Below, one piece after another: positions 1-10,201 of a stretch of 64,000 nucleotides of DNA. The position numbers and the translations under genes were made by a program. Below the pieces are notes generated by a model. That model saw only the letters and a program-made list of their open reading frames with translations. It was not told the origin of the DNA and searched no databases. The DNA is taken from NCBI GenBank assembly GCA_023014485.1, contig JAJOZX010008839.1, positions 1-64,000 of the forward strand, written 5' to 3'. Each line of letters starts with the position of its first letter. Within the stretch, counting starts at the first letter, position 1. Origin of the DNA: Bathynomus jamesi (Eukaryota; Arthropoda; Malacostraca; Isopoda; Cirolanidae).

Positions 1-39
1 TTGAAGTATGCATAATAAATAAAATAAACATATCGTTAA

Positions 40-105
40 CAAGTAAATAGACACACACACACAAACACACACACACATATATATATAAATATATATATAT
101 ATATC
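40..105. repeat. CA/TA microsatellite
   Basis: An imperfect (CA)n tract passes directly into (TA)n. It abuts the foldback repeat that starts at 106. No coding content. Confidence 0.9.
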
Positions 106-300
106 GGAATGAACTCAGAATGGTTCCCTGAGGTTTTTTATGATACACACAGACTGTGCATGGAACAAGGAACTCTTCTAGGAAAATTAAATCCATTATA
201 ATCCGAATAAGTAATGGTAAGTGACAAATACTATAGCACGGTCCATGCACGGTCTGTGTGCATCATAAAAAGCCTCAGGGAACCATTTTCAGTTCATTCC
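106..300. repeat. Foldback (MITE-like) repeat
   Basis: The first ~58 bases (106-163) and the last ~60 bases (241-300) are inverted copies with a few mismatches and indels, both built around GGAATGAACTCAGAATGGTT or its complement. The ~75-base loop carries no ORF. Part of the element (134-236) recurs inverted at 622-719, so this is a repeat family and not a chance hairpin. A (TA)n tract touches its left end. No transposase is encoded, and the superfamily is unknown. Confidence 0.75.
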
Positions 301-621
301 CATCATGAAACGGACATGTTATGTGCCTTGAAAAGTGGACGCTCAATTCTGCCAGTTGAGGTTTAAGTTTTGTTTTTTGGCTAAAAATATAATAGTTACC
401 CCTTTTTCTTTGATGTATTCAATCTGACGTGAAGGCAGCGAGTCTTTTGCTTATATTGAGATTCTAAATGTAGCTGGGCTCGGCTGCTTTAAACCCTAGA
501 TCCCCTCCCAAAGCTGGATCCTATCTGCTTTGCAGATAGCTGGTGAGGGAAGCTATATTTTTGGGACCTCTTTGCGAGTGACCTGTTGCCCGCGTCGGGC
601 TAGCATCATGAAAAAGAAAAA
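301..621. other. Unassigned spacer
   Basis: AT-rich sequence between two pieces of the same foldback family. Apart from a short GC-richer patch near 480-600 I see no gene, repeat or motif that I can name. Confidence 0.5.
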
Positions 622-719
622 CTATAGTATTTGTCATTTACCATTACTTATTCGGACTATAGTGGATTTAATTTTCCTAGAAGAGTTCCTTGTTGCATGC
701 ACGGTCTGTGTGTATTATA
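622..719. repeat. Inverted partial copy of the 106-300 foldback
   Basis: This stretch is close to the reverse complement of 134-236, running from CTATAGTATTTGTCATTTAC to the GCACGGTCTGTGTGTA block. The outer arm is missing and a (TA)n tract takes its place. It looks like half an element left by recombination or by truncation at the microsatellite. Confidence 0.75.
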
Positions 720-735
720 TATATATATATATATA

Positions 736-2546
736 TGTTAAGCCCTCCGTCTATGGCCTTGGATGGTTCGAAATCGACGGTGGTTCTGGGTGGGAGGCAG
801 CAACGGATATTTCTCGCGATAGTTTTCTTCTATAATATTCTAATTTTTCGCTCATTTCTTTTCTTTCTATAACACTGATACTTTCTTTGAAGGTTCGCCG
901 ATTTTTTTTTATAACTTATCTGGAACTATTTTCTCTACTTTATTTACTAAGTTCTCTGAAGAGAGCCAAACGGGGGAAAAATGAAAAGTTTCTCTCACTG
1001 TAATTTACTTCTAAAAATGTACAGGTAGTGCTCTGAATTTACAGGGGTAGAGGTTCGACCTCTTTTGACCATGGCTCAGGCCGGAATCTAAAAAAATTAA
1101 GGAGGCAAGGGGCCTCTGCCCCCTCCTCTGGGAGTGAAGTTTAAGAAGAAGAAAAAGTAACAGTTACTTCACAATTACATGCTCTATATATAATCTAAAT
1201 TTTGGGGGAGTGCAGTTTGAAGGTTAAGTTTCCCCCTTTAAACACATGATCAGATTTTTGAAAGATTCCAAATAAAAATTAAAAAATAATAACAAAAAAA
1301 TAATCGTATTTTCGCCGAGTATACATTTCTAAAGGGCGACATAATTTCGGAGTAGTACATTGAGTACAATCTAAGTACACCACTGAGTACATTGTAATTT
1401 TGGGTTACTACAACTATGATTATAATTACGGATTAATTCACATTCACTTACTATCGTTAATTGCAGTTCCATTAAAGTACATTCACTACGTCATTAAGTA
1501 CATTACATCATTAAGTACATTAATTACATCATTAAGTACGTTAGTCACTTACAATTCTTACAGTGTTTTTATATTTATATATGGTTATTAGTACAACACA
1601 AAGTACATGGGCACATACGGTATGTATTTATATACAACATGACATACATGATATATAACATAACGCATGGTATGTTTTATAAATTTGAATCAGAGCGAGA
1701 GGAGATTTTACGTTTTCAGATGCTCAATTTATGCTGTGATCATCGAATTGCGTGCACTTGCATAAGCATTTTCGAGTTTATTGCGAGAGGTGAAATAATT
1801 AAAATAAAAAATAAATAAATAAATAATTCATGCGAACGTATTTGCACGACTTTCAACGAACAGGTACGGATGCATAAAGTTTTGTACACATTTCATAGAC
1901 TGACACAAGTAAAATGAATATTTAATAAAATTGATATAGGATAATGGTCAAGATAAGATATGGACGTATGGATGAATATGGTCGAATAATAGTTATACTG
2001 CATCATACCAGACAGGCCATAACATATAAATAACGAGATATAAAGTGTAACTTTTTTATACGTCAATTCATAATCAAAATGCCACGGCTATTCAATTCGT
2101 ACATACAGTACAAGTCATTATTGGGAGGATTTAAAAGAAACGAAATAGAGACAAAGAGTGGGTATTAAGGACTAAGAAGTACAACTACGGGTTCCAATCC
2201 TACTATATGCAATGTACATGCATAATCTAATAAAATGTAGAAAAGAGGGTTAGATGCAAGACAACCATAATTAATTATAATAAATTTTCTACCAAATACA
2301 AAATGGAAATATGGATACGACTAAACCATAGCAGTGGTAGGTCGCATGGTTGTGACACTGAAAAAAAAAATAGAAAGCAACAAATAAATTTTTTATCCAA
2401 ACTCGCATCAGGCGACTTTGGTTCCTCATGTGAAAATGAACATTCGAACATAAAAACCATATAAACATAAGTACTGTATGAAGAAAATGAATATGAGGAT
2501 CCATATAAGGATGATATAATGATTATATAGGAATTATTCGTTGTTC

Positions 2547-2550
<4 letters not shown>
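736..2550 (+). repeat. Family 1 long non-coding repeat, copy A
   Basis: About 1.8 kb that is closely matched at 30360-33475 (copy B) and 40577-51710 (copy C) once the insertions in those copies are removed. Shared landmarks, in order, are CGGATATTTCTCGCGATAG, a block reading GGCTCAGGCCGGAA followed by GGCAAGGGGCCTCTGCC, a run of GTACATT motifs, and a tail reading GGACTAAGAAGTACAACTAC. All three copies stop near a GTTCATTT motif beside AT-rich sequence. No ORF of note is conserved. It could be a long LTR, a non-autonomous transposon or part of a larger unit; the class is unresolved. Confidence 0.8.
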
Positions 2551-2598
<48 letters not shown>

Positions 2599-2618
2599 TA
2601 TATATATATATATATATA
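2551..2618. repeat. (TA)n microsatellite
   Basis: An almost pure TA dinucleotide run between family 1 copy A and the Polinton polymerase fragment. Confidence 0.95.
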
Positions 2619-2624
2619 AAACAA

Positions 2625-3157
2625 TCAAGGCCCATGGTATCCAAAGGGTACGGTATCACAGGTACTAAGTACCTGGTAACATTTCCTATAGGTGTTACGA
2701 CACACTTTCGTACCTCTAAGTTCCTTCACACACCCCAGCTTCTGGGCCCGAAAATTGTGGGTACCTACAGTCAGTTGGGGCGGTTGGTCGCCATCATCTT
2801 CCAAGCACACTAGCTCCCTCAACGAATCAAAGTTAACGATCCGTCGGTTTGCCTGGTTAAGTGTGATGCCCTTCGCCTTCACGGTATATTTCATCTTCCC
2901 CCCCACCCTCACCCGTACCCCATAAGTTTTTGGACCTGTTGATACAAAAGAGTCTGCGTATGTGGTGTCTCCATACTCATCCTTAATCTCACCAGTCAAC
3001 TATCCCAGGAATTCCACAATAGGAGGCATGTACTTACTCTCCCTCGCTGTGAATATCACACTATCTGTGTCGGAATACAGAACCCTCCGATCAAGAGAGT
3101 GCAGTAGGCTCCAAAATTTGATGCGTGCGTATGCAGTTATGAAGCTGGCTACAGGTA
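2625..3157 (-). pseudogene. Polinton DNA polymerase B, C-terminal fragment
   Basis: Read on the minus strand, this holds the end of a protein-primed family B DNA polymerase of Polinton/Maverick type. The palm motif C is visible as YSDTDSV just after an ITAYARIKFW stretch. It is followed by GEIKDEYGD, then a GPKTYG block typical of the Polinton C-terminal region, a KAKGITLN block, and an end near TVPFGY. One in-frame stop lies between the motif C part and the GEIKDEYG part (near 3000). Only about 175 codons remain; exonuclease and N-terminal polymerase regions are absent. Homology stops at 3157, exactly where a TGTTTT sequence begins that I read as the left end of a BEL LTR. Confidence 0.8.
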
Positions 3158-3650
3158 TGTTTTATTAAAAAATATCTTAAAATATCAAACCACACCCAAT
3201 CCAAACCTAATTTGGTTGGTATGTGAAATCTACATAAATGGTTTCGTCACATAGTGGCGTGACGTCACTGTCTTTCGCACTTCAGGTCGCCGCCTTCAGC
3301 GGCAACGCACTTGCTCATTGGATCGCAAAGCGTCCAGTTCAAATTTTCAACTATTTGCTTACGAGGGCGTCTAACCACGTAAGGTGTCAAACTGTGTTCA
3401 ATTGTATTCAAATTATTTTTCATTTGTAGACTTTATATAATTTGTATAAAGTTAGGTAGGTTAGTCTAATTTAAGATTTCTTTTCAGATTAATTTAAGGT
3501 AATTAGTTTGTAAGTATTATTTCATTTTCGAAGGTTCATTGGTGAGTAGGATTGTACTGTAATTTTGTTCGCCGTTGAACGGATTAAATTCTTTTCAACC
3601 TCTTCATCTTTTTATGAGTACTAGGTTATAGCCTCAAATCGTCTGGCGTC
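3158..3650 (+). repeat. Candidate 5' LTR and primer-binding site of the BEL/Pao element
   Basis: The sequence starts with TGT right where polymerase homology ends. Near its end it carries TGGCGTCAGCCAGGACAGTG, which begins with TGG as a tRNA 3'-end complement should, about 4 kb (1.0 kb without the nested transposon) before the Gag ORF. The LTR end is not certain and no second LTR is present in the window for comparison, so the boundaries are inferred. Confidence 0.4.
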
Positions 3651-4717
3651 AGCCAGGACAGTGACTCTAGCTTCAGTCTTTGTGTTGATTTAATTCAATT
3701 TAGTTTTTAATCATTCATTCAAAACGTAAAAACCAATATCTTGAAAAGAATTTAATCTTGTTCAGGTTCTTTCCATTAACTTGAAAATAATTTGAACCTG
3801 ATCACTTCATATATTTCATACTTAAAGTGGTATTTAGTCTAGTTTATTAGAATTTAGACTAGTTTAGTATAGTTTTAGTGCTAGCGTAACACGGTTTAGG
3901 ATAATTTTGTGTTACGTTAGCGCAACTTACGTTGGCTGTGTGCTACAGTCGTACAAATTAGGCCTAGTTGCGCGGAGCTGATAACACTGGCCAACAAAAT
4001 GAAACTTTTTTTTCTCATCACAAACATGATCACACTTTTCTTAATGCATTTTTCGCGTTGATTCCGAATCTGGTTTTATTTTTTTTCTAGCAAGTATAGT
4101 TATATAGATACACTGGTTTTGATATTTTTAAGTTTTTGATATTGCTATAAGAAAATTTATGGATGTATAGATCACACTTAGGAATGCTAAACAACAAATA
4201 CATCATATACCTTATTCAATGTACTTATAAATAAAGAATATATACATTATTTTATTAAAAGCGCTGTGAGTGTGATTTCCTTTTGTAAATTTGGCCTGGA
4301 TTGTCACGATACAACATCCAACAATGGTCCGCCATCATGCTTTCATTCCAATATCCTTGGTAGCGCTTCTCCATCATCTGAATATCTTGATGGAAGCGCT
4401 CTCCTTGCTCGTCACTCACTGCACCAAGGTTTTCAGGAAAGAAATCTAAGTGGGAATGCAGGAAGTGAATTTTTAACGACATTCGACACTCCATTTCTTT
4501 GAAGGCATCAAGGAGGTTCTTGACTCAATCCTTATACGCAGGTGACTTGTTGCTTTCAAGAAAGTTTTCACATATCCATTTGAACGCCAGCCAAGCCTTC
4601 AATTCCAGCGGACTTTGGACTTTTTCAAATTCAGTGTCATTCAAAACCTCCCTTATTTGTGGCCCAACAAAAATTCCTGGTAATTATGTATTTTAAGTCA
4701 CTCAGTCATTTTACACA

Positions 4718-4895
4718 CCAAAATACATTTTTCTAGTAGTATTTGATGTGATTTGTTCAAATATGACCTCCATTTCCGTCGGAAATGAGATCCAACAAAG
4801 TTATAGTACTTTGAAGTTTGGCTCATTTTCAAGGGAAATCGAAGTCAAAATCTAAGCAAAACACATCAAATATTACTAGGAAAATGTATTTTGGT
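4718..4895. repeat. Nested foldback inside the MITE
   Basis: Arms of about 33 bases, starting CCAAAATACATTTTTCTAGT and ending with its near-exact complement AAAATGTATTTTGG, flank a ~110-base centre. It may be a separate small foldback inserted in, or an intrinsic part of, the 628 bp MITE. Confidence 0.75.
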
Positions 4896-4901
4896 ATTAA
4901 T

Positions 4902-4975
4902 TAACCTAACCTAACCCTGGCTAACCTAGCCTAACCCTGGCTAACCTAGCCTAACCCTGGCTAACCTAGCCTAGA
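4902..4975. repeat. Degenerate TTAGG-like tandem repeat
   Basis: Repeated AACCTAACCTAACCCTGGCT units (complement AGCCAGGGTTAGG). The core resembles the TTAGG telomere repeat of many arthropods, but the array is short, irregular and inside a MITE. Confidence 0.7.
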
Positions 4976-6989
4976 GTATATTAAATCCTCAAAATAATAT
5001 TCGCACCGTTCACATGTCATCGCCACAAACATCTATCAAAAACTAACAGAAGTAGACTAGCAACTTAAAAGGCCTAAGAACTTAAAAAATCTAGCTCATA
5101 TATCATGTTCTCATGACGTCACCAATCAAAATATCGGAAGGGCGGGAAAAAAAATGCAAAAATGTCATAATATTCAAATGTACATAATTTAAGTACGCAT
5201 CTGCGAGCATAGTGACTTATATGAAAATGATGAGAAAATTATGCTTTAATATTTTATAATTATATTTGCTTTTGATATTCTGAGTGGGATAAAATACATA
5301 TTAACCAAATTCCTTCCTTCAATTTTGCTGCAGTAACCTTCGGAAATTTCCTTGAAAGGTATTGGAACCCCTCAGAATTCACTTTACCCATTGCTTTAAC
5401 AAAATTCTTCATTAAACCAAGTTTAATGTGAAGAGGTGGCAGATAGATCTTTTGGGGATCCACTAAAGGGACAGACTGGACATTGCTTATCCCTGGGACA
5501 TATGTATACCTAAGTGGCCAGTCACTTTTGGTGTAATGTTCTATAGTGGCGCGACTGTCCCACAGGCAAAGGAAACAACAAAATTTTGTGAATCCTGACT
5601 GCATACCCATAAGCATTCCTATAACTTTTAGATCTCCACAAACATTCCATTGATGACTGTCGTATTTGATTGCCTTAAGTAGTATATCCATATTGTCATA
5701 TGTCTCTTTTAGATGGACGGAATGGGCAATGGGGATGGATGGCATTATATTACCATTATGCAAAAGAACTGCTTTCAGGCTTCTCTGCGACGAATCAATA
5801 AAGAGGCGCCACTCAGATGCCACATACGTCTGAGATATGGCTGTAAATAGTCCATTGATGTCATGGCAATAACAGAGAGGACCGTCTACTGAAAAGAATG
5901 ATGTTAATTCAAAATTCCGCTTTCGGTAGTAACTAATACGAACATTGTTCTCAAGTAAATTGTTCTCCTTTAGTCTTGAGGCGAGAAGCTCTGATTTCTC
6001 TTTAGACAGCGATAAGTCTCTAACAAGATCATTCAACTGTCCTTGGGTTAACTTTTTAGGCTCTAAATGTCTACCTTCAAAAGTGTACTCTGGTTCTGTA
6101 GATGGTCCGGAAACGCTAGTTACACCTTCATCACTTTCCATGTCATCTATGATAGAATCTAGCCTATCACTTGGGGGAATTGGAATGGGCAATGTTTCAT
6201 CATGTTTTACTGGTCTACATGCTGAATCCAAGTTTGGATATACAATCTGGTGTTTGTTCTTGGCAAAAACCCCATTAAGTTCACACTACAAAAATAACAG
6301 TCTTCATGATGATCTCTCGGCTCCCTCCATATCATGGGTATGGCAAATGGCATTGAAGCTTTCTTTTTGTTAAGCCAATCACGTAATCCATTTGAACAGC
6401 CAGAACAGATTTGATGTGGCGCCCATGGTTTATCTTGGTCACCTAGATGGCAACCAAAGTATAGCTTGTATATTTTCTTAATGTCGGTTGTAATACTTCG
6501 TCGCTGTGTTTTAGTTGTCAACTGGCCGCATACGAAACAGAACTTGTCGGGGTCATTCTTACATTGTCGAGGCATGTTGACTGACCTGAGCAAACTATAA
6601 ATTAAAAAAAATGTACACCAACTTGACACAACAAGTTCTTGGACTGGACTGATCTTTTGACACACAAAGCACGGCGTTGTTGCCTGAATCACAATGCTGC
6701 TAGACGTAAAAGCTCACACCTGAAATACATAAGATGTATAATTAAGATAATTGAAATAAATAAGATGAATAAACTAAAAAAACACAATAAAATAAACACA
6801 ATCAAATGTTGAAATATTAGTATTTTGCCTATTTAAAATGGTTAAATCTGTGTAGTTATATATATGCCTTCATCTTGAAAACTATACGTGCTAGAAAAAA
6901 TCTGAATGCAGTTTTGGAATCAGCGTGAAAAATGCTATCCAGCCACCACAAATTTTACTCTGATGAAAAATCTTTGTTGACCAGTGTAA

Positions 6990-7663
6990 TTAATTGGTAC
7001 CACCGTTCCTTAACACAGCCTGTGTTTCAAATATTTAGTATCGCGTTTCAATTTGTTACCGAATTTAAGTTACCTTTAGTTTTAATAGTTTGTCACCCCA
7101 ATTTATGGCGTTTGCCTACCCCTGTGTACAGTGTTAGCTTACCCCTGTTTACTGTGTTGGCTTACCCCCGTTTACGGGGTTAGCTTGCCTTATTCATAGT
7201 GTTAGCCTACCCCTATTCACCGTGTTGGCCTACCTCTATTTATAGTGGGCCTACCCCTATTCAGTTTTGGCCTACCGCTGTTTACAATGTTAGCCTGACC
7301 CTGTTTACAGTTTTAGCCTGCCCCTGTTTAGAGTTTTAGCCTGCCCCTGTTTAGAGTTTTAGCCTGCCCCTGTTTAGAGTTTTAGCCTGCCCCTGTTTAC
7401 AGTTTTAGCCTGCCCCTGTTCAGTGTTGGCCTACCCCTAATCAGTGTTGGCCTACTCCATTTACTGCAGCATAGCTTATAGTTAGGTATTTGTCTACAGT
7501 GTAGACTGTTAAGTGACTGGCTGGGTTTACCCTGTTTTTGTTTGGTTTTGGGTTTAGGATTAAGTCGAAAACCAACTTTGGTTATTAAAACTAAGTTAAT
7601 AGATCTGTTTGTATATTAACTTTATTAGTTTTTTCGAATTACTCTTAAAGTTTAACAGTAACG
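6990..7663 (+). repeat. BEL leader with degenerate ~24-bp tandem repeats
   Basis: This stretch lies between the nested transposon and the Gag start. From about 7085 to 7460 it consists of variants of TTAGCCTGCCCCTGTTTAGA, most regular at 7300-7420. No ORF is convincing. I read it as the untranslated leader of the retrotransposon. Confidence 0.65.
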
Positions 7664-9202
7664 ATGTCTGACATTGACTCTGAATTTGAAGATTCGGTTT
7701 TAGGTTACGCGCTTCACGCATCAAATGTAGACGAAGACGAACGTGAGTCTATAATAAAGAATTGCAAAGACGCCGTCCGCGATTTAGTGCGTAGGCGCGC
7801 GGTATGTAAACGAAAAATTACCATCACATTTAATAAATTGCAGGGCCTGTTAGCAAATGAGCAGCTCAATAGTGAAATCTTAACCGCTCAGACTAAGATC
7901 ATAGAATCTAATTTGGATCAAGTTAGCACTTTAGATGATGAAATCTTAACTAAGTTTCAAATTCACAAGTTATTTAAAATAGATAAAGCTTTGTTCGAAC
8001 GCGAGTTGGCAATGCAAACTGATTATCATTTCGAAATAACCAATTCAGTGGCCAATTTAAAACATCAGTTTCAAACTTCGAGTCAACCTGATTTGCAAAT
8101 GCCTCGCCAAGCGGAGGCTGCTAATGCGTCATTTTTGTCGAGCGAAGGCCACACTAGCCTTGATCAACTTTTGTCGGGATTCAAAGCAGTCCTTAAAAAG
8201 GAAGCTCACCCTCCTACTCTAAAATGTTCCACATTTGATGGGGTTGCGGATAAAGATAACTTCCACAATTTTTTGTCGCAGTTTGACAATTTAATAGGTT
8301 CGCGGGAAGACCTTTCGGATTGTGCCAAATTAGCCTACCTTAAAGGCTATCTAAAGAATTATGCATTTACAATTGTAAAACATTTAACCAACAATGATTC
8401 GAATTATCAAGTAGCCCTAAAACTTTTGAAAGAAGAATTTCTCGATGTACCATTCATCATCGACGAATACTTTAAAAAGTTAGCGACAGCCGAACCTTTA
8501 GCGGACTATGACTATACTAAATTAGCCTGCTGGCTAAATGAAGCCCGCTCTATTCTTTATGACCTTGAAGGTTACGGAGTAGACTTATTTCAAGCGAGAT
8601 CTGCCGGAAACAAACTGATGGCTCATATTATCTTTAAAAATCTACCGTTGTCATTTAGGCGTGAGCTAACTTACACTTTAAACTCGAACTACCCCTCAGT
8701 CAATCAAATTTTAGATAATTACGTTTCAATAATTAGAACTTTAGAAAAAATTAAGCCTGTCCAATATAACAAGCCCACAAAGCCTTCTGAAATCAAAATT
8801 CAAACTAAGTCTAAAAATAAGTTTAAAAATGAGTCTAAAGTTTCAAGTCCTGACCCTCCTACATTACAAAACTTCAAAACGGAAGCTAAAGCAAATCATC
8901 CTCAGAATTCTAAACCTTTAGCGAATATTAAAAATCCAACCGAGGACAAACCCTTCTATAAAAGCTCTTGCAAGCTCTGTAAGGGTGAACACTCAATACT
9001 CAGATGTCCTCACTACCAAAGCGCTGAAAAGCGAAGAGCTCGTTGCCTAACGTTAAAATTATGTGCAAATTGTTCCAGTTCCAAACATTCTGATGAAAGG
9101 TGTCCGGCAAGTAAATACCAGTTATCGTATGAGTGTGCATTTTGCAATGCGCGAACTCATATTTCGGCCTTGTGCCCGAATGAAAAACAACCAAACTTGT
9201 GA
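7664..9202 (+). CDS. BEL/Pao Gag-like protein with zinc knuckle
   Basis: An open frame of 512 codons beginning MSDIDSEFEDS. The N-terminal third is helical and charged. Residues ~180-360 carry the block found in BEL/Pao Gag proteins, including STFDGVADKDNFHNFLSQF, then LAYLKGYLKNYA and a helical region ending near SFRRELTY. The C-terminus has a zinc knuckle, CKLCKGEHSILRC, followed by two more Cys/His clusters (CANC...H...C and CAFC...H...C). The Lys-rich linker at ~370-430 is low complexity. BEL/Pao elements usually run Gag into Pol in one frame. Here a TGA ends Gag and the protease continues in another frame, so a frameshift probably separates them. This is the longest intact frame in the element. 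Confidence 0.85.
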   Translation: MSDIDSEFEDSVLGYALHASNVDEDERESIIKNCKDAVRDLVRRRAVCKRKITITFNKLQGLLANEQLNSEILTAQTKIIESNLDQVSTLDDEILTKFQIHKLFKIDKALFERELAMQTDYHFEITNSVANLKHQFQTSSQPDLQMPRQAEAANASFLSSEGHTSLDQLLSGFKAVLKKEAHPPTLKCSTFDGVADKDNFHNFLSQFDNLIGSREDLSDCAKLAYLKGYLKNYAFTIVKHLTNNDSNYQVALKLLKEEFLDVPFIIDEYFKKLATAEPLADYDYTKLACWLNEARSILYDLEGYGVDLFQARSAGNKLMAHIIFKNLPLSFRRELTYTLNSNYPSVNQILDNYVSIIRTLEKIKPVQYNKPTKPSEIKIQTKSKNKFKNESKVSSPDPPTLQNFKTEAKANHPQNSKPLANIKNPTEDKPFYKSSCKLCKGEHSILRCPHYQSAEKRRARCLTLKLCANCSSSKHSDERCPASKYQLSYECAFCNARTHISALCPNEKQPNL

Positions 9203-9220
9203 CTAAAGCATGACAGGCCA

Positions 9221-10201
9221 TTGGTCATAAATTCCAGCGTACTCTCGACCGACTTGTCCAATAGTACGTCAAAACCATCAGATCTCTTACTTCCCACTTT
9301 GACCTTAGATTTCGCGTATCCGGATAAAATTCGTAGTGTGCGATGTCTGTTGGATCTAGCATCCCAGAGATCGTATATTGCGACTTCAGCCGTCCTAGAT
9401 TTAGGGTGTGATGTGGAGGAACTTCAACCCAATTCTTATAACATAAAAACATTCATAGGATCTCAGAACAGGCGCGTTAGAGAGAATGAATTTCAAATTA
9501 AGTTAAATTCAAACCAAGATCATGTCTTTCAACCTTATAGTGGACGATAACCTCTCCTTAGACTACCAAGTCTCTGGTTTGGGTCGAGCCATTAAAAAAA
9601 TAAAAGCAGAGGGTTACGTTTTAGCCGACCATGGCTTCAGTAATCCCTCTGACGATGCTGTAACTGGGGTTGAGGCTCTCTTGGGAGTCGATGTCCTACA
9701 GCATATGGTCGATGTTAAGATGGTCCCGTGTCTTGGTGGAGCTGCATTGGAAACTTCCTTGGGAATAATCCCGTTTGGCAGCACCTCAGCTTTCACTGGC
9801 GGCCAAACCGCTACTAACACCGGGGGGCGGTCGGGATGTAAAAATCCTTTGCATCGCACCTCTTTTACATCTGTTAACATCTTAGATAGGGTCAAAGGTG
9901 CGAGCCCAAGCCGGGGCATTCATTCTGACACAGTCCACAAGAAAAAAAACAATAACGAAGCTGATGATCTTTTTCAAATTCAAAACCCCTCCAGGGATTT
10001 CAAAGGTTTTTCATTCTCTCCTAACAAACATTCGCAAACAAATAACATCGAATCCAATTTTCAAAGAAGTTCCGCCCATAATCCGCTCTGCTTTGTGAGG
10101 GCTGCCCATTCGTTGGGGTCGAGGTGCGAGTGTGAAGCGAGAAAGATTGCAAGTTCAAAGGTCTTTAAACCTCGTCAAAAGGACATTTCGGTTGGGAGGG
10201 C
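9221..10201 (+). pseudogene. BEL/Pao protease region
   Basis: Two overlapping frames, switching near 9530, carry the retropepsin-like region. The first has LLDLASQRSYIATSAVLDLG, where BEL proteases normally have D-S/T-G before SQRSYI, so the catalytic Asp-Ser/Thr-Gly is not intact. The second has a later LLGVDVLQHM block typical of the protease C-terminal lobe. Sequence from ~9790 to 10200 stays open but is not conserved enough for me to name. At least one frameshift plus the altered active site make this a pseudogene. Confidence 0.7.

Larger units (their letters stand above)
4679..5306. mobile_element. MITE inserted in the transposase gene
   Basis: The ends are GGTAATTATGTATTTTA and, as reverse complement, GGTTAATATGTATTTTA. 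The flanks are an identical 8-mer, AAATTCCT, at 4671-4678 and 5307-5314. Removing the insert plus one flank restores the reading frame across the GIFVGP region, as judged from the relative at 48935-50634. An 8-bp duplication fits hAT- or P-type mobilisation. No protein is encoded. Confidence 0.85.
4255..6575 (-). pseudogene. Transposase-like protein (FIDSS...GERFHQD family), broken
   Basis: On the minus strand the gene starts at the ATG near 6575 with a cysteine-rich region (CFVCGQL, later CSGC and CYFCSV). It then has FIDSSQRSLKAVLLHNG, GDLKVIGMLMG, a CFLC pair followed by LWDSR, a PLHIKLGLMKNFVKA block, and a C-terminal part with SDEQGERFHQDIQ and MMADHCW. The pattern of an Asp in FIDSS, an Asp in GDLK, a C-x2-C pair and a Glu in EQGERFHQD suggests a DDE transposase. 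That is my inference from motif order. A frameshift lies near 6282, and a 628 bp MITE splits the coding region between 5306 and 4679. The same protein at 48935-50634 is longer-lived and less broken. Confidence 0.7.
3985..6986 (-). mobile_element. CAC-ended DNA transposon with TAA target duplication, copy 1
   Basis: The left end CACTGGCCAACAAAATG and the right end (reverse complement CACTGGTCAACAAAG) form terminal inverted repeats. Similarity reaches inward for about 120 bases, including GCATTTTTCGCGTTGATTCC on one side and GCATTTTTCACGCTGATTCC on the other. TAA flanks both ends (3982-3984 and 6987-6989). The element carries one long minus-strand transposase-like gene and a nested MITE. A relative at 48492-51463 has the same gene, CAC-starting ends and the same TAA target. 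Confidence 0.8.

Noticed and set aside
4902..4975. Interstitial telomere
   Set aside because: The TTAGG-like units are few and interrupted, and they lie inside a MITE, so a real telomere or fusion point is not supported.
7085..7460. A satellite or regulatory array
   Set aside because: The degenerate ~24-bp repeats sit inside the BEL leader and are best read as part of that element.
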